The position numbers were made by a program, and so were the translations under genes. The notes under the pieces were generated by a model, which saw only the letters and a program-made list of their open reading frames with translations, ran no database searches and was not told the DNA's origin. A DNA stretch of 64,000 nucleotides from Arthrobacter sp. Y81 (lineage in GTDB: Bacteria; Actinomycetota; Actinomycetes; Actinomycetales; Micrococcaceae). Location: assembly GCF_002929335.1 (NCBI RefSeq), contig NZ_PJIL01000002.1, positions 477,254 through 541,253 of the forward strand, given 5' to 3'. This document shows positions 24,989 to 35,067 of the stretch, in pieces; position 1 is the stretch's first letter, and each line of letters starts with the position of its first letter.

Positions 24989-26347
24989 ATGCACGCACAT
25001 ATTCGCAGAGGGCTGCTCAGCACCCTCTTTGCCGGAGGGTTACTAGCCCTCGGCACCACCGCTGCCAGCGCAGCGGATACAACGAGCGGGTCGGATGGTC
25101 TCACATCCGGCACTACCGCCACGGTCTCAGCGGCGGTTGCCGCAAACTCGTCGTTGGGCCTACTGGGTGACTCAACGCCGGAAAACACCACCGCTGATCT
25201 GGGCGCAGTCGTGGACGTCAACCTTGGTACCGGCAACGGCACCACGGGTACCGACGCCACGACGGCTGACGTCGCGGCAGTTGCCGACATCAACCTCGGC
25301 ACCGGCAACGTCGGGACAGCAGGAACCGACAACACCACCGCCGACCTCGCCGCCGCTGTGGACATCAACCTCGGCACCGGCAGCGGCACCACGGGTACCG
25401 ACGCCACGACGGCTGACGTCGCGGCAGTTGTAGATCTCGGCCTCGGCACCACGGGTACCGACACGACGCCAGCCGACCTCGCCGCCGCTGTGGACGTCAA
25501 CCTCGGCGCTGGCACCACGGGTACCGACACGACCACGGCTGACGTCGCGGCAGTTGTAGATCTCGGCCTCGGCACCGGTACCACGGGTACCACGGGTACC
25601 GACACCACCGCCGACATCGCCGCCGTCGTAGACCTTGGCCTCGGCACCGGCACCGGCAGCGCCGGAACGGCAGGATCTGACACGACTACAGCTGACCTCG
25701 GCGCAGTTGTCGACGTCAACCTTGGCGCCGGCAACGGCAACGGCAACACCGGTACCGACACGACCACGGCTGACCTCGGCGCAGTTGTCGACGTCAACCT
25801 CGGTACCGGTGACGTCGGGACAGCAGAAACCGACAACACCACCGCCGACCTCGGCGCAGTTGTGGACCTCGGGCTCGGCGCAGGCACCACCGGAAGTGAT
25901 ACTGCTGTGGATCTGGGTGTCGACCTCGGTGTGGGCGGCTCAACCGATACGGGCACCGGCACCACAGGCGACCTTGGGGTCGACCTCGGCATTGATCTGG
26001 GCATCGGCGGACCCGCCACCGGCGGCACCGTCCCCGGCGGCACTGCCCCCGGCGGTACCGTCCCGGGTGCAACCAACCCCGGCGCTCCTGCTACGGGCGT
26101 CGAGCCGGGCGGCAACGTCCCAGGCACCAACGCCCCGGGCATCAACCCCGGCGGTGCAGCTACCGGAACCGGCATGAATCCCTCGGCTGCAACGGTGACC
26201 GGCACGAGAGCCAATGCAACCGCAGGCACTGGTGCACCGATGCTCGCCAACACGGGGGCCAACGTTGAACTGTTGACTGCGGCGCTGCTTCTCCTCGCGG
26301 CCGGCATGATCATCATGCTCGTGCTGTACCGGCGGAAGAAGGCCTAG
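24989..26347 (+). CDS. Repetitive surface protein with C-terminal LANTG sorting signal (module A, gene 2)
   Basis: The 452-residue product has a signal peptide (LLSTLFAGGLLALGTTAASA-A). About ten repeats of the form TTAD-x-x-AVVD-x-x-LGTG follow between roughly residues 65 and 300, separated by Gly/Thr linkers, then two degenerate copies (VDLGVDLGVGG). A Gly/Pro/Thr/Asn stalk comes next. The C-terminus is LANTG, a hydrophobic stretch and RRKKA, a sortase signal of the LAxTG type used by class E sortases. ATG at 24989 has AGGAG at ideal spacing. The alternating Asp and Gly-rich repeats could form a calcium-binding or beta-solenoid-like fibre; this is inference. Two hairpins follow the gene. 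Confidence 0.87.
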   Translation: MHAHIRRGLLSTLFAGGLLALGTTAASAADTTSGSDGLTSGTTATVSAAVAANSSLGLLGDSTPENTTADLGAVVDVNLGTGNGTTGTDATTADVAAVADINLGTGNVGTAGTDNTTADLAAAVDINLGTGSGTTGTDATTADVAAVVDLGLGTTGTDTTPADLAAAVDVNLGAGTTGTDTTTADVAAVVDLGLGTGTTGTTGTDTTADIAAVVDLGLGTGTGSAGTAGSDTTTADLGAVVDVNLGAGNGNGNTGTDTTTADLGAVVDVNLGTGDVGTAETDNTTADLGAVVDLGLGAGTTGSDTAVDLGVDLGVGGSTDTGTGTTGDLGVDLGIDLGIGGPATGGTVPGGTAPGGTVPGATNPGAPATGVEPGGNVPGTNAPGINPGGAATGTGMNPSAATVTGTRANATAGTGAPMLANTGANVELLTAALLLLAAGMIIMLVLYRRKKA

Positions 26348-26357
26348 TCCGGCTGCT

Positions 26358-26389
26358 GACAGGATGACGGGCGCCGCCCGTATCCTGTC
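26358..26389 (+). terminator. Hairpin after the LANTG protein gene
   Basis: GACAGGAT-ACGGGC pairs with GCCCGT-ATCCTGTC around a GCC loop with one bulged base. A second perfect hairpin, GGCCCGGGA/TCCCGGGCC, lies at 26420-26450. Neither has a clear T-tract. Confidence 0.55.
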
Positions 26390-26576
26390 CGGCCAGGCTC
26401 TAGGAATATTCAAGGGAATGGCCCGGGAAGCCCGCAAGGCCTCCCGGGCCAGGCCGCTGCCCGCTGTGATTCCGGCACACGCACGAGAACTACCAAGCAC
26501 CCTTATGAAAATGATGGCAGTCCCCGTATCATTCTTGGAGTGCGTTCCGCCGGAACGCTGAAAAGGATGGCACATC

Positions 26577-27785
26577 GTGGAGAGTTCGCCCAGTGATACG
26601 GCAGAGGTCCTAGGCGGCCGCTATCGTCTCGGCGAGGTCATCGGACGCGGTGGCATGGCATCGGTCTACGCGGCCAGGGACGAGAACCTCGGCCGGGACG
26701 TTGCACTGAAGCTCTTTGCCCCGCAATCCACCGACGCCGACGAACTCAAGCGGCAAGAAGCGGAGATCGAGCTCCTCGCCACGCTGAACCACCCGAGCCT
26801 CGTGACTCTGTTCGATGCGGGCATCGATTCCCGTGTGCCGGAGGAACCCCGCCCGTTCCTCACCATGGAGCTGATTGAGGGGCAGGACCTCCGGACCCGG
26901 ATCCGGCACAGCCCCGTGCCTCTGGATGAACTGGCGGTGATCGGAGCCGGCGTGGCCGATGCCCTGGCCTACATCCATAACCTGGGCATCATTCATCGCG
27001 ACATCAAGCCGGCCAATATCCTGCTGATACAGGTCCGGCCGGGTGAACCCCTGCGTCCCAAGCTGACGGATTTCGGCATCGCCAGGATCATCGACGGCAC
27101 ACGGCTGACCGCGACCGGGACCATGGTGGGGACAGCCGCCTACCTGAGCCCGGAACAGGCACGGGGCGCGGACCTGGGTCCCGCCAGCGACATCTATTCG
27201 CTTGGCCTGGTATTGCTCGAATGCATCAAGGGCGCGGTGGAGTATCCGGGAGGCGCCATTGAATCCGCCGTGGCGCGCCTGCACCGGTCCCCGGAGATCC
27301 CCGGCAATGTTCCCGCCGAGTGGTCCAGGCTCATCAGCTCCATGACGGCCCTGAACCCGCTGGACCGTCCGTCGGCCGCCGATCTTGAGACCGCCCTCCG
27401 GCAGGCCCTTGTCTCGCCGGACTCCGCGCCCGGCGCCATGGCTGAGGAGCCCACGCGGGTACTTCCCGCACCCCCGTCGCGTCCGCCGCTCGCCGTCCCG
27501 GAAAGCATTAGGACAGCGGATTGGGAGACCGGCCCGCGCACCACCGCTCCCAGAAAGACCACGGGACGCAGCCCGGTGCGCGCCAGCATCACCCAGCGCC
27601 TTCGAACGCTGGGCAGACGAGGCAAGCTGGCTGCCGCATTGGCCGTGCTGGGAGCACTGGCAGTGGCCGCCGTGATCGTCCTCTCCGTCAATACACCCGA
27701 AACACCGGCTCCTGTTCAATACCCGGCGGTCACCGGCACCCTGGGTGAACACCTCGACCAGCTACAGAAAAGCGTGGAACCGTGA
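26577..27785 (+). CDS. Membrane-anchored Ser/Thr protein kinase (PknB-like)
   Basis: The 402-residue product has a Hanks-type kinase domain at about residues 12-275: glycine loop GEVIGRGGMASVYAARD, VALKLF lysine, catalytic loop IIHRDIKPANILL, DFG, and activation-loop end GTAAYLSPEQARG. A Pro/Thr-rich juxtamembrane stretch follows, then one membrane helix (LAAALAVLGALAVAAVIVLSV) and a short outer tail without PASTA domains. The GTG start has AAAGGA upstream. The stop overlaps the GTG start of the next gene (GTGA), so kinase and lipoprotein are co-translated. Substrates are unknown; the neighbouring surface proteins are candidates only by position. Confidence 0.92.
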   Translation: MESSPSDTAEVLGGRYRLGEVIGRGGMASVYAARDENLGRDVALKLFAPQSTDADELKRQEAEIELLATLNHPSLVTLFDAGIDSRVPEEPRPFLTMELIEGQDLRTRIRHSPVPLDELAVIGAGVADALAYIHNLGIIHRDIKPANILLIQVRPGEPLRPKLTDFGIARIIDGTRLTATGTMVGTAAYLSPEQARGADLGPASDIYSLGLVLLECIKGAVEYPGGAIESAVARLHRSPEIPGNVPAEWSRLISSMTALNPLDRPSAADLETALRQALVSPDSAPGAMAEEPTRVLPAPPSRPPLAVPESIRTADWETGPRTTAPRKTTGRSPVRASITQRLRTLGRRGKLAAALAVLGALAVAAVIVLSVNTPETPAPVQYPAVTGTLGEHLDQLQKSVEP

Positions 27786-28288
27786 GTTCATCGTCGATGC
27801 GCCGCCCCCGGCAGTTGTCACACAAGCCTTGGCGGACAGTCCTGGCTGCGGGTCTGATGTCGGCTGTTCTCGCTGGCTGCGGCACAGCAGCCCCCGACCT
27901 TCAAAAGGATGCCGCCCAGCAATTGCAGGCCAAGGTCCTGACTGTTTCCGAAGCCGCCGCCGGCAGCGATCGGGCTGCAGCCCTGAAATCCCTGGACGAG
28001 CTCGTTGCGCAGCTCGACGCCTCGGCGGCCGACGGAAGCGTATCCTTCAAACGCCACCAGGCCATCATGAAGGCCATCGAAGCAGTCCGCGCCGACTTGG
28101 TAGCAGCGCAGGCTCAAGCCGAAGCGGCCGCGGCGGAAGCTGCAGCGGCAGCAGAAGCCGCAGCCACCGCGGCCGCCCAGGCCTCGCAGGCCGCCGCGCA
28201 GCCGCCGGCGCAGGTCCAGGCTCCCGCGCCCGCCCAAGGAAATTCCGGGCCGGGCAAAGGCGAAAAAGGCAAAGACAAGGACGACTGA
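27782..28288 (+). CDS. Alanine-rich coiled-coil lipoprotein coupled to the kinase
   Basis: The 168-residue product has a lipoprotein signal peptide with lipobox VLAGC. A helical, charged region (about 40-105) follows, then an Ala-rich stretch (AQAQAEAAAAEAAAAAEAAA) likely to form a coiled coil. The tail is Pro/Gly/Lys/Asp-rich (GPGKGEKGKDKDD). It starts within the kinase stop codon (GTGA). It resembles mucin-like or surface-exposed helper lipoproteins found after actinobacterial PknB-type kinases. A sensory or scaffold role for the kinase outer tail is inference. Confidence 0.8.
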   Translation: MSSSSMRRPRQLSHKPWRTVLAAGLMSAVLAGCGTAAPDLQKDAAQQLQAKVLTVSEAAAGSDRAAALKSLDELVAQLDASAADGSVSFKRHQAIMKAIEAVRADLVAAQAQAEAAAAEAAAAAEAAATAAAQASQAAAQPPAQVQAPAPAQGNSGPGKGEKGKDKDD

Positions 28289-28370
28289 AAACCGGCTCTC
28301 ACGCCACCGGACTTCAACCGTCCCTGCCTTGATCTGCCAGCGCGGAACCGCGCCCACATTCTGTTGGGAA

Positions 28371-30587
28371 TCAGGACCCGGACGCCGGGAACCGCTCCCA
28401 TGCCCGGTGCGCCGCCAGCAGCTCCTGAAGCAGCGGAACAACGTCAGCCGGGCCGTCACCAAAGGCCAAACCGGGAGCATCCTGCGGAATGCTCGCGGCG
28501 TCCACGGCGGCGGCACCTGCGCCCCAGCCGCCGATCGCCTTCGCGTGGCGGAAGGCCTCAGAAAGCAAGAGGATCACCCTCGGATCAAGGGTTGCCCCGG
28601 GTTCGCCGGCCTTGGCATCCAACCCCTGGTCGGCGTCCGGGGCCGGGTCAGCGGACCCGGCGACCAGCACGGCGTCAAACTCCGTGGAGCGAGCGGTGAG
28701 GTACGTGCGCTGGACGGGGATCCCGCCGTCGGACTCCGCTCCCAGGAACCCTCCGGACGGTGCGACCACCAACGGCACGATGCCCGCGGCGTCCAAAGCC
28801 GTGCGCGCGGCACGCACAGCGGCCAGGTCGCTGGATGCGTCGGCCACAATACCCACCACGCGGCCCTTCACTGGCCAGGTTCCGCCGATCTGGGATAGCG
28901 CGGGGCTCGGGTCAGCGTCGGCCACATCGACCGAAGCTGCGGGCGCCGGCATGCCCAGGCCAGCGGCGACGGCAGCGCAAAGTCCGGCGTCGACATTGGC
29001 CAGGTTCCGCAGCTGGCGTTCCCGAATGGCTTCCTCCCGGCATTTGCCGAGTTCGAAGGTGTAGGCCTGGATCACATGGTCCTGCTCCACCGGTCTCAGG
29101 CTCCTGAAGAAGAGCCGCACCTGGCTGAAGTGATCGTCGAACGACGCCGGCGACTTCCGTTCCTTGACGGCCGCCGCCAGCTGCTCGGGAACGTCGATGA
29201 ACGCGCTGAGGTCCGCCCCGGCGAGGAAGGGGCAGCCGCCGTCGAGCGAATTCGGGTGGTACGGCGCCGCTCCGCCATGGACCGCCTGCTGGTGCATTCC
29301 GTCCCGGAGCATGTCGTTGACGGGCGCCTGCGGCCGGTTGATCGGGATCTGTCCGAAGTTCGGGCCGCCCAGCCTTGAGATCTGCGTGTCGATGTAGGAG
29401 AAGAGCCGTACCTGCAGCAGCGGATCATTAGTGACGTCGATGCCCGGCACCAGGTGGCCGGGGTGGAAGGCAACCTGCTCGGTTTCGGCGAAGTAGTTCA
29501 CCGGGTTGGCGTTGAGCGTCATCAGTCCGATCGGCTGCACCGGGGCGAGCTCTTCAGGCACGAACTTGGTGGGGTCCAGCAGGTCGATTCCCTCGAAGAA
29601 TTCCTCTTCGAGGTCCGGGAACACCTGCACTCCCAACTCCCATTCCGGGTAGGCTCCGGACTCGATCGCGTCGGCAAGGTCGCGCCGGTGGAAGTCCGGG
29701 TCCATGCCGTTGATGAGCTGGGCTTCTTCCCAGACCAGCGAGTGCACGCCCTGCTTGGGCTTCCAGTGGAATTTGACGAGCACCGTTTCACCGGCGGCAT
29801 TCACGAAGCGGAAAGTATGGACGCCGAAGCCTTCCATGGTGCGGTAGGAGCGGGGCAGGGCGCGGTCGGACATGTTCCACATGGTGTGGGCCTGCGCCTC
29901 GGTGTGGAGCGAAACGAAATCCCAGAACGTGTCGTGGGCGCTCTGGGCCTGCGGGATCTCGCGGTCCGGGTGCGGCTTGGCGGCATGAATGATGTCCGGG
30001 AACTTGATGCCGTCCTGGATGAAGAACACCGGGATGTTGTTGCCCACCAGGTCGAACGTCCCCTCGTCCGTGTAGAACTTGGTCGCGAACCCGCGGGTGT
30101 CCCGGACGGTGTCGGCGGAACCGCGGGAGCCCAAGACGGTGGAGAACCGGACGAAGACCGGGGTTTCGACGTCCTTGGCCAGGAACCCCGCCCGGGTGAT
30201 GTTCGCTGCCGACCCATAGGCGCGGAAAGTGCCGTGGGCTCCGGCGCCGCGGGCGTGCACCACGCGCTCCGGGATGCGCTCGTGATCGAAGTGGGTGATC
30301 TTTTCGCGCAGGTGGTGGTCCTGGAGCAGCACGGGACCGCGCCGGCCCGCCTTCAGCGAGTGGTCCGTGTCCTGGAGCCTCAGGCCCTGCGCCGTGGTGA
30401 GGTAGGCGCCGGACTGCGCGCGGGAGTGGACCGGGGCGCCGCTCGGGGTTCCCGTCGGTGAAACGGCTTCGGGGCCCTGCTGGTCCGGCTTGGGCGGGAG
30501 CGGTTCACGTGGTTCGGTCGGTTCGGCGACACTGGGCGGTTCGCTCGAGACGGCACCAGGAATCTGGATGTTGCGGTCTTCTGGCAT
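28371..30587 (-). CDS. katE: Large-subunit (clade 2) catalase with C-terminal DJ-1-like domain
   Basis: Decomposes H2O2. The 738-residue product has the clade 2 layout. A polar N-terminal extension leads to the catalase core with distal histidine in [14 protein letters not shown], the Asn segment, and proximal heme tyrosine in [17 protein letters not shown]-terminal class I glutamine-amidotransferase/DJ-1-like domain from about residue 590 ([19 protein letters not shown]) follows. ATG at 30587 is preferred because AGGAGAA lies at the right distance; the ATG two codons upstream is too close. The amine oxidase elsewhere in the window is one H2O2 source. The adjacent 230-base intergenic region is AT-richer and holds a CTAAGC-TT-GCTTAG palindrome. 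Confidence 0.95.
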   Translation of the reverse strand: MPEDRNIQIPGAVSSEPPSVAEPTEPREPLPPKPDQQGPEAVSPTGTPSGAPVHSRAQSGAYLTTAQGLRLQDTDHSLKAGRRGPVLLQDHHLREKITHFDHERIPERVVHARGAGAHGTFRAYGSAANITRAGFLAKDVETPVFVRFSTVLGSRGSADTVRDTRGFATKFYTDEGTFDLVGNNIPVFFIQDGIKFPDIIHAAKPHPDREIPQAQSAHDTFWDFVSLHTEAQAHTMWNMSDRALPRSYRTMEGFGVHTFRFVNAAGETVLVKFHWKPKQGVHSLVWEEAQLINGMDPDFHRRDLADAIESGAYPEWELGVQVFPDLEEEFFEGIDLLDPTKFVPEELAPVQPIGLMTLNANPVNYFAETEQVAFHPGHLVPGIDVTNDPLLQVRLFSYIDTQISRLGGPNFGQIPINRPQAPVNDMLRDGMHQQAVHGGAAPYHPNSLDGGCPFLAGADLSAFIDVPEQLAAAVKERKSPASFDDHFSQVRLFFRSLRPVEQDHVIQAYTFELGKCREEAIRERQLRNLANVDAGLCAAVAAGLGMPAPAASVDVADADPSPALSQIGGTWPVKGRVVGIVADASSDLAAVRAARTALDAAGIVPLVVAPSGGFLGAESDGGIPVQRTYLTARSTEFDAVLVAGSADPAPDADQGLDAKAGEPGATLDPRVILLLSEAFRHAKAIGGWGAGAAAVDAASIPQDAPGLAFGDGPADVVPLLQELLAAHRAWERFPASGS

Positions 30588-30643
30588 GGACATTTCTCCT
30601 CGGTATCGACAATCCACCGCTGCAACCGGCCTCAGGTCGGAAG

Positions 30644-30657
30644 CTAAGCTTGCTTAG
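30644..30657. promoter_or_regulatory. Palindrome CTAAGC-TT-GCTTAG between katE and the SRPBCC gene
   Basis: Perfect 6-bp arms with a TT spacer, 57 bases upstream of the katE start. A possible operator for either divergent gene. Confidence 0.35.
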
Positions 30658-30824
30658 TACTCTAGGGAAGATGCTCCGCGACCACAATGGAACGGCAGAA
30701 TATTCATCAGCAAACTTACTATTTGGCGCGAATGTCGCTAGGTTTGATTAAGCGCGCCAACAAAGCCCGCAACGAGATCAGAACCGCGGGCCACCGGCCC
30801 GCCAGCTGAAGGAGTGATGTACGC

Positions 30825-31448
30825 ATGGCAACTGTCCAGGAATCAATCAACGTAAACGTCCCGCTGAGCCAGGCCTACAACCAGTGGACCCAGTTCGAGG
30901 ACTTTCCGCACTTCATGAGCGGCGTGGACTCTGTCCGGCAGCTCGACGACACCACCGTTCACTTCAAAACCAGCATCGCCGGCGTCAAGCGCGAATACGA
31001 CGCCCGGATCACCGTCCAGCAGCCGGACCAGCGCGTGACCTGGGAAAGCCTGGACGAGCCGCACAACGCCGGAACTGTATGGTTCGAAGCACTCAACCCG
31101 ACCGAAACCAGGGTCAGCGTTGAACTGGCCTGGGAGCCGGACTCCGCAGTGGAGAAGGTCGGAGCCGCCGTCGGGCTTGATTCGCACCAGGTGGCCTCCG
31201 ACCTCAAACGGTTCAAGAAGTTCATTGAAGAACGCGAAGTGGAGACCGGCGCCTGGCGGGAACGCGTCAGCGACAGCGAGGTCGGCGGCGCCGCCGGGAC
31301 CGGCACGAAGGAAATTCCGCTTACTGCCACCACCGCGGTCCCCCTCGAGGAGGAAGTGGGCTACGACTCGGAGCCCACGGAGCGTCCCGTGAACACGGAC
31401 CCCGACATGGCCACCGAACCGCCGTTCGGCAAGCACGTTCAGCGCTGA
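30825..31448 (+). CDS. SRPBCC (polyketide cyclase/dehydrase-like) family protein
   Basis: The 207-residue product has an N-terminal START/Bet v1-like domain of about 145 residues: ESINVNVPLSQAYNQWTQFEDFPHFM and ALNPTETRVSVELAWEPDSA. An acidic tail without a known domain follows. Members of this membrane/stress-associated subgroup are frequent next to catalase or general-stress genes in soil actinobacteria; the ligand is unknown. GGAG precedes the ATG. It is divergent from katE across a shared regulatory region, so stress co-regulation is plausible. Confidence 0.85.
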   Translation: MATVQESINVNVPLSQAYNQWTQFEDFPHFMSGVDSVRQLDDTTVHFKTSIAGVKREYDARITVQQPDQRVTWESLDEPHNAGTVWFEALNPTETRVSVELAWEPDSAVEKVGAAVGLDSHQVASDLKRFKKFIEEREVETGAWRERVSDSEVGGAAGTGTKEIPLTATTAVPLEEEVGYDSEPTERPVNTDPDMATEPPFGKHVQR

Positions 31449-31513
31449 GGCCGCGGCGCAGCCCACGGCGGCGCCGCGTGACAGCGCCGCCGAGCACCGC
31501 GGCGCAGCCCACG

Positions 31514-31553
31514 AAAAACGCCCCGACTCCCGTGATGGGAGGCGGGGCGTTTC
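31514..31553. terminator. Bidirectional terminator between the SRPBCC gene and icd
   Basis: AAAACGCCCCG-CTCC pairs with GGAG-CGGGGCGTTT around a short loop. A-tract and T-tract on either side fit termination of both converging genes. Confidence 0.8.
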
Positions 31554-31570
31554 GCGCTCTGCGGGTCTGG

Positions 31571-33793
31571 CTACTTGGCCAGTCCTGACAGCACTTCCGT
31601 GAATGTCGCGGACGGACGCATCACCGCGGCAACCTTGGCCACGTCCGGGCGGTAGTACCCGCCGATGTCCACCGGGGAGCCCTGGACTGCGAGCAGCTCG
31701 GCAATGATGGCGTCCTCGTTCGAGGTCAGGGCTTCGGAGACAGCTGCGAAGTCGGCGGCCAGTTCGGCGTCGTCGGTCTGCTGGGCCAGTTCCTGGGCCC
31801 AGTACTTGGCCAGGTAGAAGTGGCTTCCGCGGTTGTCCAGCTCCCCCACCTTGCGGCGCGGGGACTTGTTCTCGAGCAGGAACGTGCCGGTGGCGCGGTC
31901 CAGGGTGTCGGCGAGGACCTGGGCACGCTTGTTGCCCGTGGTGGTGGCAAGGTGCTCGAAGCTGACTGCGAGGGCCAGGAACTCACCCAGGCTGTCCCAG
32001 CGGAGGTGGTTTTCGTTCAGCAGCTGCTGGACGTGCTTCGGGGCGGACCCGCCTGCACCGGTTTCGAAGAGGCCGCCGCCGTTGATCAGCGGGACCACGG
32101 AGAGCATCTTGGCGCTGGTGCCCAGTTCCAGGATGGGGAAGAGGTCCGTGAGGTAATCGCGGAGCACGTTGCCGGTCACCGAGATGGTGTCCTCGCCCTT
32201 GCGGATGCGCTCCAGCGTGAACGCGGTGGCCTTCACCGGGGACATGATTTCGATCTGGAGGCCCTCGGTGTCGTATTCCTTGAGGTATTCCTTGACCTTG
32301 GCGATCAGGTTGGCGTCGTGGGCGCGCTCCTCGTCCAGCCAGAACACGGCGGGGGTTTCGGAGGCGCGGGCGCGGGTGACGGCCAGCTTGACCCAGTCAC
32401 GGATCGGCACGTCCTTGGCCTGGCAGGCGCGCCAGATGTCGCCCGGGGCCACCTGGTGTTCAATCAGGACGGCACCCTTGCTGTCCACAAGCTGCACCGT
32501 ACCGGCGGACTGGATCTCGAAGGTCTTGTCGTGGCTGCCGTATTCCTCGGCGGCCTGCGCCATGAGGCCCACGTTCGGGACGGTGCCCATGGTGGTGGGG
32601 TCGAAGGCGCCGTTGGCGCGGCAGTCGTCGATGACAACCTGGTAAATGCCGGCGTAGCTGCTGTCCGGGAGGACGGCGAGTGTGTCGGCTTCCTTGCCGT
32701 CCGCGCCCCACATGTGGCCGGAGGAGCGGATCATGGCGGGCATCGAGGCGTCAACGATGACGTCGCTGGGAACGTGCAGGTTGGTGATGCCCTTGTCGGA
32801 GTCCACCATCGCCAGTGCGGGGCCTTCTTCCAGGCCCTTCTTGATGGCAGCCTTGACGCCTTCGCGGACATCTTCGGGAAGCTCTTCGAGGCCGCCCAGG
32901 ATGGAGGCCAGGCCGTTGTTCGGGCTCAGGCCGGCCGCGGCGAGCTGTACGCCGTACGTGTCGAACAGTTCGGTGAAGTAGGCCTTGACCACGTGGCCGA
33001 AGATGATGGGGTCGGAGACCTTCATCATGGTGGCCTTCAGGTGTGCGGAGAAGAGCACGCCTTCTTCCTTGGCACGGGCAACCTGGGCAGCCAGGAATTC
33101 ATCCAGGGCGGCGGCGCGCATCACGGTGCCGTCAACCACTTCGCCGGCCAGGACGGGGAAGCCGCGCTTGAGGACCTTGACGGTGCCGTCTTCCTTGACC
33201 AGCTGGATCTTGATCGTGTCGTCAGCTTCGATGACCACGGACTTCTCGTTGGCGCGGAAGTCTTCGGCACCCATGGTGGCCACGTTGGTCTTCGACTCCG
33301 GGCTCCACGCACCCATGGAGTGCGGGTTCTGGCGGGCGTAGTTCTTCACGGACAGCGGCGCGCGGCGGTCCGAGTTGCCTTCGCGCAGGACCGGGTTGAC
33401 GGCCGAGCCCTTGATCTTGTCATAGCGGGAGCGGATGTCCGTCTCGGTGTCGGAGGACGGGTTGTCCGGGTAGTCCGGAAGGTCGTAGCCCTTGGCCTGG
33501 AGCTCGGCGATGGCCGCCTTCAGCTGCGGAATGGACGCGCTGACGTTGGGGAGCTTGATGATGTTGGCTTCCGGCTTCTTCGCCAGGTCGCCCAGTTCGG
33601 CCAGGGCATCGCTGATCCGCTGTTCTTCGGTGAGGTAGTCACCGAACACGGAGATGATGCGGCCAGAGAGGGAGATGTCGCGCGTCTCCACTTCCACACC
33701 GGCAGTCGACGCGTAGGCTTCGACGATCGGCAAGAACGAATAGGTGGCCAGCATGGGCGCTTCGTCAGTGTGGGTATAGATAATCTTGGCCAT
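31571..33793 (-). CDS. icd: Monomeric NADP-dependent isocitrate dehydrogenase
   Basis: TCA-cycle enzyme producing 2-oxoglutarate and NADPH. The 740-residue length and [20 protein letters not shown] start are diagnostic of the monomeric IDH-II family found in actinobacteria and some proteobacteria. Internal landmarks include [42 protein letters not shown] text and [14 protein letters not shown] near the C-terminus. ATG at 33793 follows AGGAG; the longer frame to 33823 has no family support. It is transcribed alone, ending at a bidirectional terminator. Confidence 0.97.
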   Translation of the reverse strand: MAKIIYTHTDEAPMLATYSFLPIVEAYASTAGVEVETRDISLSGRIISVFGDYLTEEQRISDALAELGDLAKKPEANIIKLPNVSASIPQLKAAIAELQAKGYDLPDYPDNPSSDTETDIRSRYDKIKGSAVNPVLREGNSDRRAPLSVKNYARQNPHSMGAWSPESKTNVATMGAEDFRANEKSVVIEADDTIKIQLVKEDGTVKVLKRGFPVLAGEVVDGTVMRAAALDEFLAAQVARAKEEGVLFSAHLKATMMKVSDPIIFGHVVKAYFTELFDTYGVQLAAAGLSPNNGLASILGGLEELPEDVREGVKAAIKKGLEEGPALAMVDSDKGITNLHVPSDVIVDASMPAMIRSSGHMWGADGKEADTLAVLPDSSYAGIYQVVIDDCRANGAFDPTTMGTVPNVGLMAQAAEEYGSHDKTFEIQSAGTVQLVDSKGAVLIEHQVAPGDIWRACQAKDVPIRDWVKLAVTRARASETPAVFWLDEERAHDANLIAKVKEYLKEYDTEGLQIEIMSPVKATAFTLERIRKGEDTISVTGNVLRDYLTDLFPILELGTSAKMLSVVPLINGGGLFETGAGGSAPKHVQQLLNENHLRWDSLGEFLALAVSFEHLATTTGNKRAQVLADTLDRATGTFLLENKSPRRKVGELDNRGSHFYLAKYWAQELAQQTDDAELAADFAAVSEALTSNEDAIIAELLAVQGSPVDIGGYYRPDVAKVAAVMRPSATFTEVLSGLAK

Positions 33794-33981
33794 TGCTTGG
33801 GCGTCTCCTGAAGGTATATACATCTGGAACTCTCGCGTTATTTCAACATGCTTAACTTACCCGAGTAGGGCGGGTCGACGCCCATCGGGACCCGTAGAGG
33901 GCCGTAGCATGACCCCGCCAGCTGCCGTGAGGGGACCGGAGAGAACGCCGTAAAATCCGCAATACAAGAGTTGTGTATCTC

Positions 33982-34010
33982 TTTACAAAGTTGTCACGGC
34001 TGGGTAGGTT
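33982..34010 (+). promoter_or_regulatory. Vegetative-type promoter of the secreted protease
   Basis: TTTACA (33982-33987), 17 bases, TAGGTT (34005-34010), about 60 bases before the ATG. Confidence 0.6.
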
Positions 34011-34021
34011 CATCTCCACTA

Positions 34022-34048
34022 GCGGCGGCCACCATCTGAGGCCGCCGC
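34022..34048 (+). promoter_or_regulatory. 5'-UTR hairpin before the protease start
   Basis: GCGGCGGCC and GGCCGCCGC form a perfect 9-bp stem with a 9-base loop, just after the predicted transcript start and 22 bases before the ATG. It could stabilise the mRNA or block read-through. Confidence 0.5.
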
Positions 34049-34070
34049 ATCACGACTGGTTAGGACAACC

Positions 34071-35042
34071 ATGACGAAATCGAAGACTCTGGCTACCAGC
34101 CTCTTGAGCCTCACCGCCGCGGCACTGCTTGCGGTCTGCGCAGCCGGCGGGGCAACGGCCTCACCCACATCAACCCAGGACGGCGGGCAGGTCGCCAGCC
34201 AGCCGGTGGACAGCGCGAATGTCGCCAGCTACTGGACAGCCGACCGCATGCGCACGGCGGTTCCCGGCGATGTGTTGGCCAGCAAAGCGCTCCAGCGCGG
34301 CAACGCTTCATCCGCCGCTGCAGTGGAAAAGGGCTCAAGCACCAGGATTGCCGGCAAGGCGGGCAAGGGCAAGACGTCGCTGCACGCCGACGAGAATCCG
34401 GTGTCCCACATTGGCAAAGTCTTCTTCACCATGGCCGGCGGCAACTACGTCTGCTCCGGCAACTCAGTGGTTTCCAACAACGAGAACACCGTGTCCACCG
34501 CAGGCCACTGCCTCAACGAGGGACCGGGCGCGTTTGCCACCAACTTCATCTTCGTCCCCGCGTACCTGGACGGTGCCGCACCGTACGGCAAGTGGGCCGC
34601 CAAGGGCCTGTACACCCCCACCCAGTGGAGCTCGGCCGGGGACATGCAGTACGACACAGGCTTCGCCGTGGTGTCCCAGCTCAACGGCCAGAACCTGGCC
34701 GACGTCGTGGGCGCATCGGGCGTCCAGTTCAACGCTGCCCGCGGCCTGGCCTACAAGTCCTACGGCTACCCCGCCGCTGCCCCGTTCGACGGCGCATCCC
34801 TGGTGAGCTGCACCGGACCGGCGAGCAATGATCCGTACAGCCCGCAGTTCCAGACCCAGGGCATCCCGTGCGACATGACCGGCGGCTCCTCGGGCGGTCC
34901 GTGGTTCATCGGCACCAGCTCCAGCGGCTACCAGAACTCCGTCAACAGCTACGGCTACGGCAGCCGGTCCGAGGTTATGTACGGACCGTACTGGGGCTCA
35001 GTCATCCAGCAGGCGTACTCGAGTGCATCGTCAGCGAACTGA
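34071..35042 (+). CDS. Secreted trypsin-like serine protease
   Basis: The 323-residue preproenzyme has a signal peptide (LATSLLSLTAAALLAVCAAGGATA). A propeptide contains the YWTADRMRTAVP motif common before actinobacterial secreted trypsin-like peptidases. The S1-fold catalytic domain has His in STAGHCL, Asp in MQYDTGFAVV, and Ser in MTGGSSGGPW, with cysteines CSG...GHC and SCTG...IPCD available for disulfides. It should be exported and processed to degrade extracellular protein. It has its own promoter and a hairpin in the leader. A small gene just downstream repeats the propeptide motif. Confidence 0.93.
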   Translation: MTKSKTLATSLLSLTAAALLAVCAAGGATASPTSTQDGGQVASQPVDSANVASYWTADRMRTAVPGDVLASKALQRGNASSAAAVEKGSSTRIAGKAGKGKTSLHADENPVSHIGKVFFTMAGGNYVCSGNSVVSNNENTVSTAGHCLNEGPGAFATNFIFVPAYLDGAAPYGKWAAKGLYTPTQWSSAGDMQYDTGFAVVSQLNGQNLADVVGASGVQFNAARGLAYKSYGYPAAAPFDGASLVSCTGPASNDPYSPQFQTQGIPCDMTGGSSGGPWFIGTSSSGYQNSVNSYGYGSRSEVMYGPYWGSVIQQAYSSASSAN

Positions 35043-35067
35043 CAACCCGGAGCCTGCTGACCAGGGC

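Noticed and set aside
24922..26316. Repetitive frame on the minus strand opposite the LANTG protein
   Set aside because: Its repeats simply mirror the DNA repeats of the real gene. The plus strand has signal peptide, sorting signal and ribosome site; the minus frame has none.
27745..28332. Alternative frame across the lipoprotein after the kinase
   Set aside because: Arg/Gly-rich shadow; the frame starting at 27782 has a lipobox and couples to the kinase stop.
31451..31513. Direct repeat of CCGCGGCGCAGCCCACG at 31451 and 31497
   Set aside because: A short local GC-rich duplication next to a terminator; no dyad, ORF or link to other repeats in the window.
31820..33811. Open frame of 663 codons on the plus strand opposite icd
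   Set aside because: Antisense shadow of the monomeric isocitrate dehydrogenase; low-complexity composition and no start signal.
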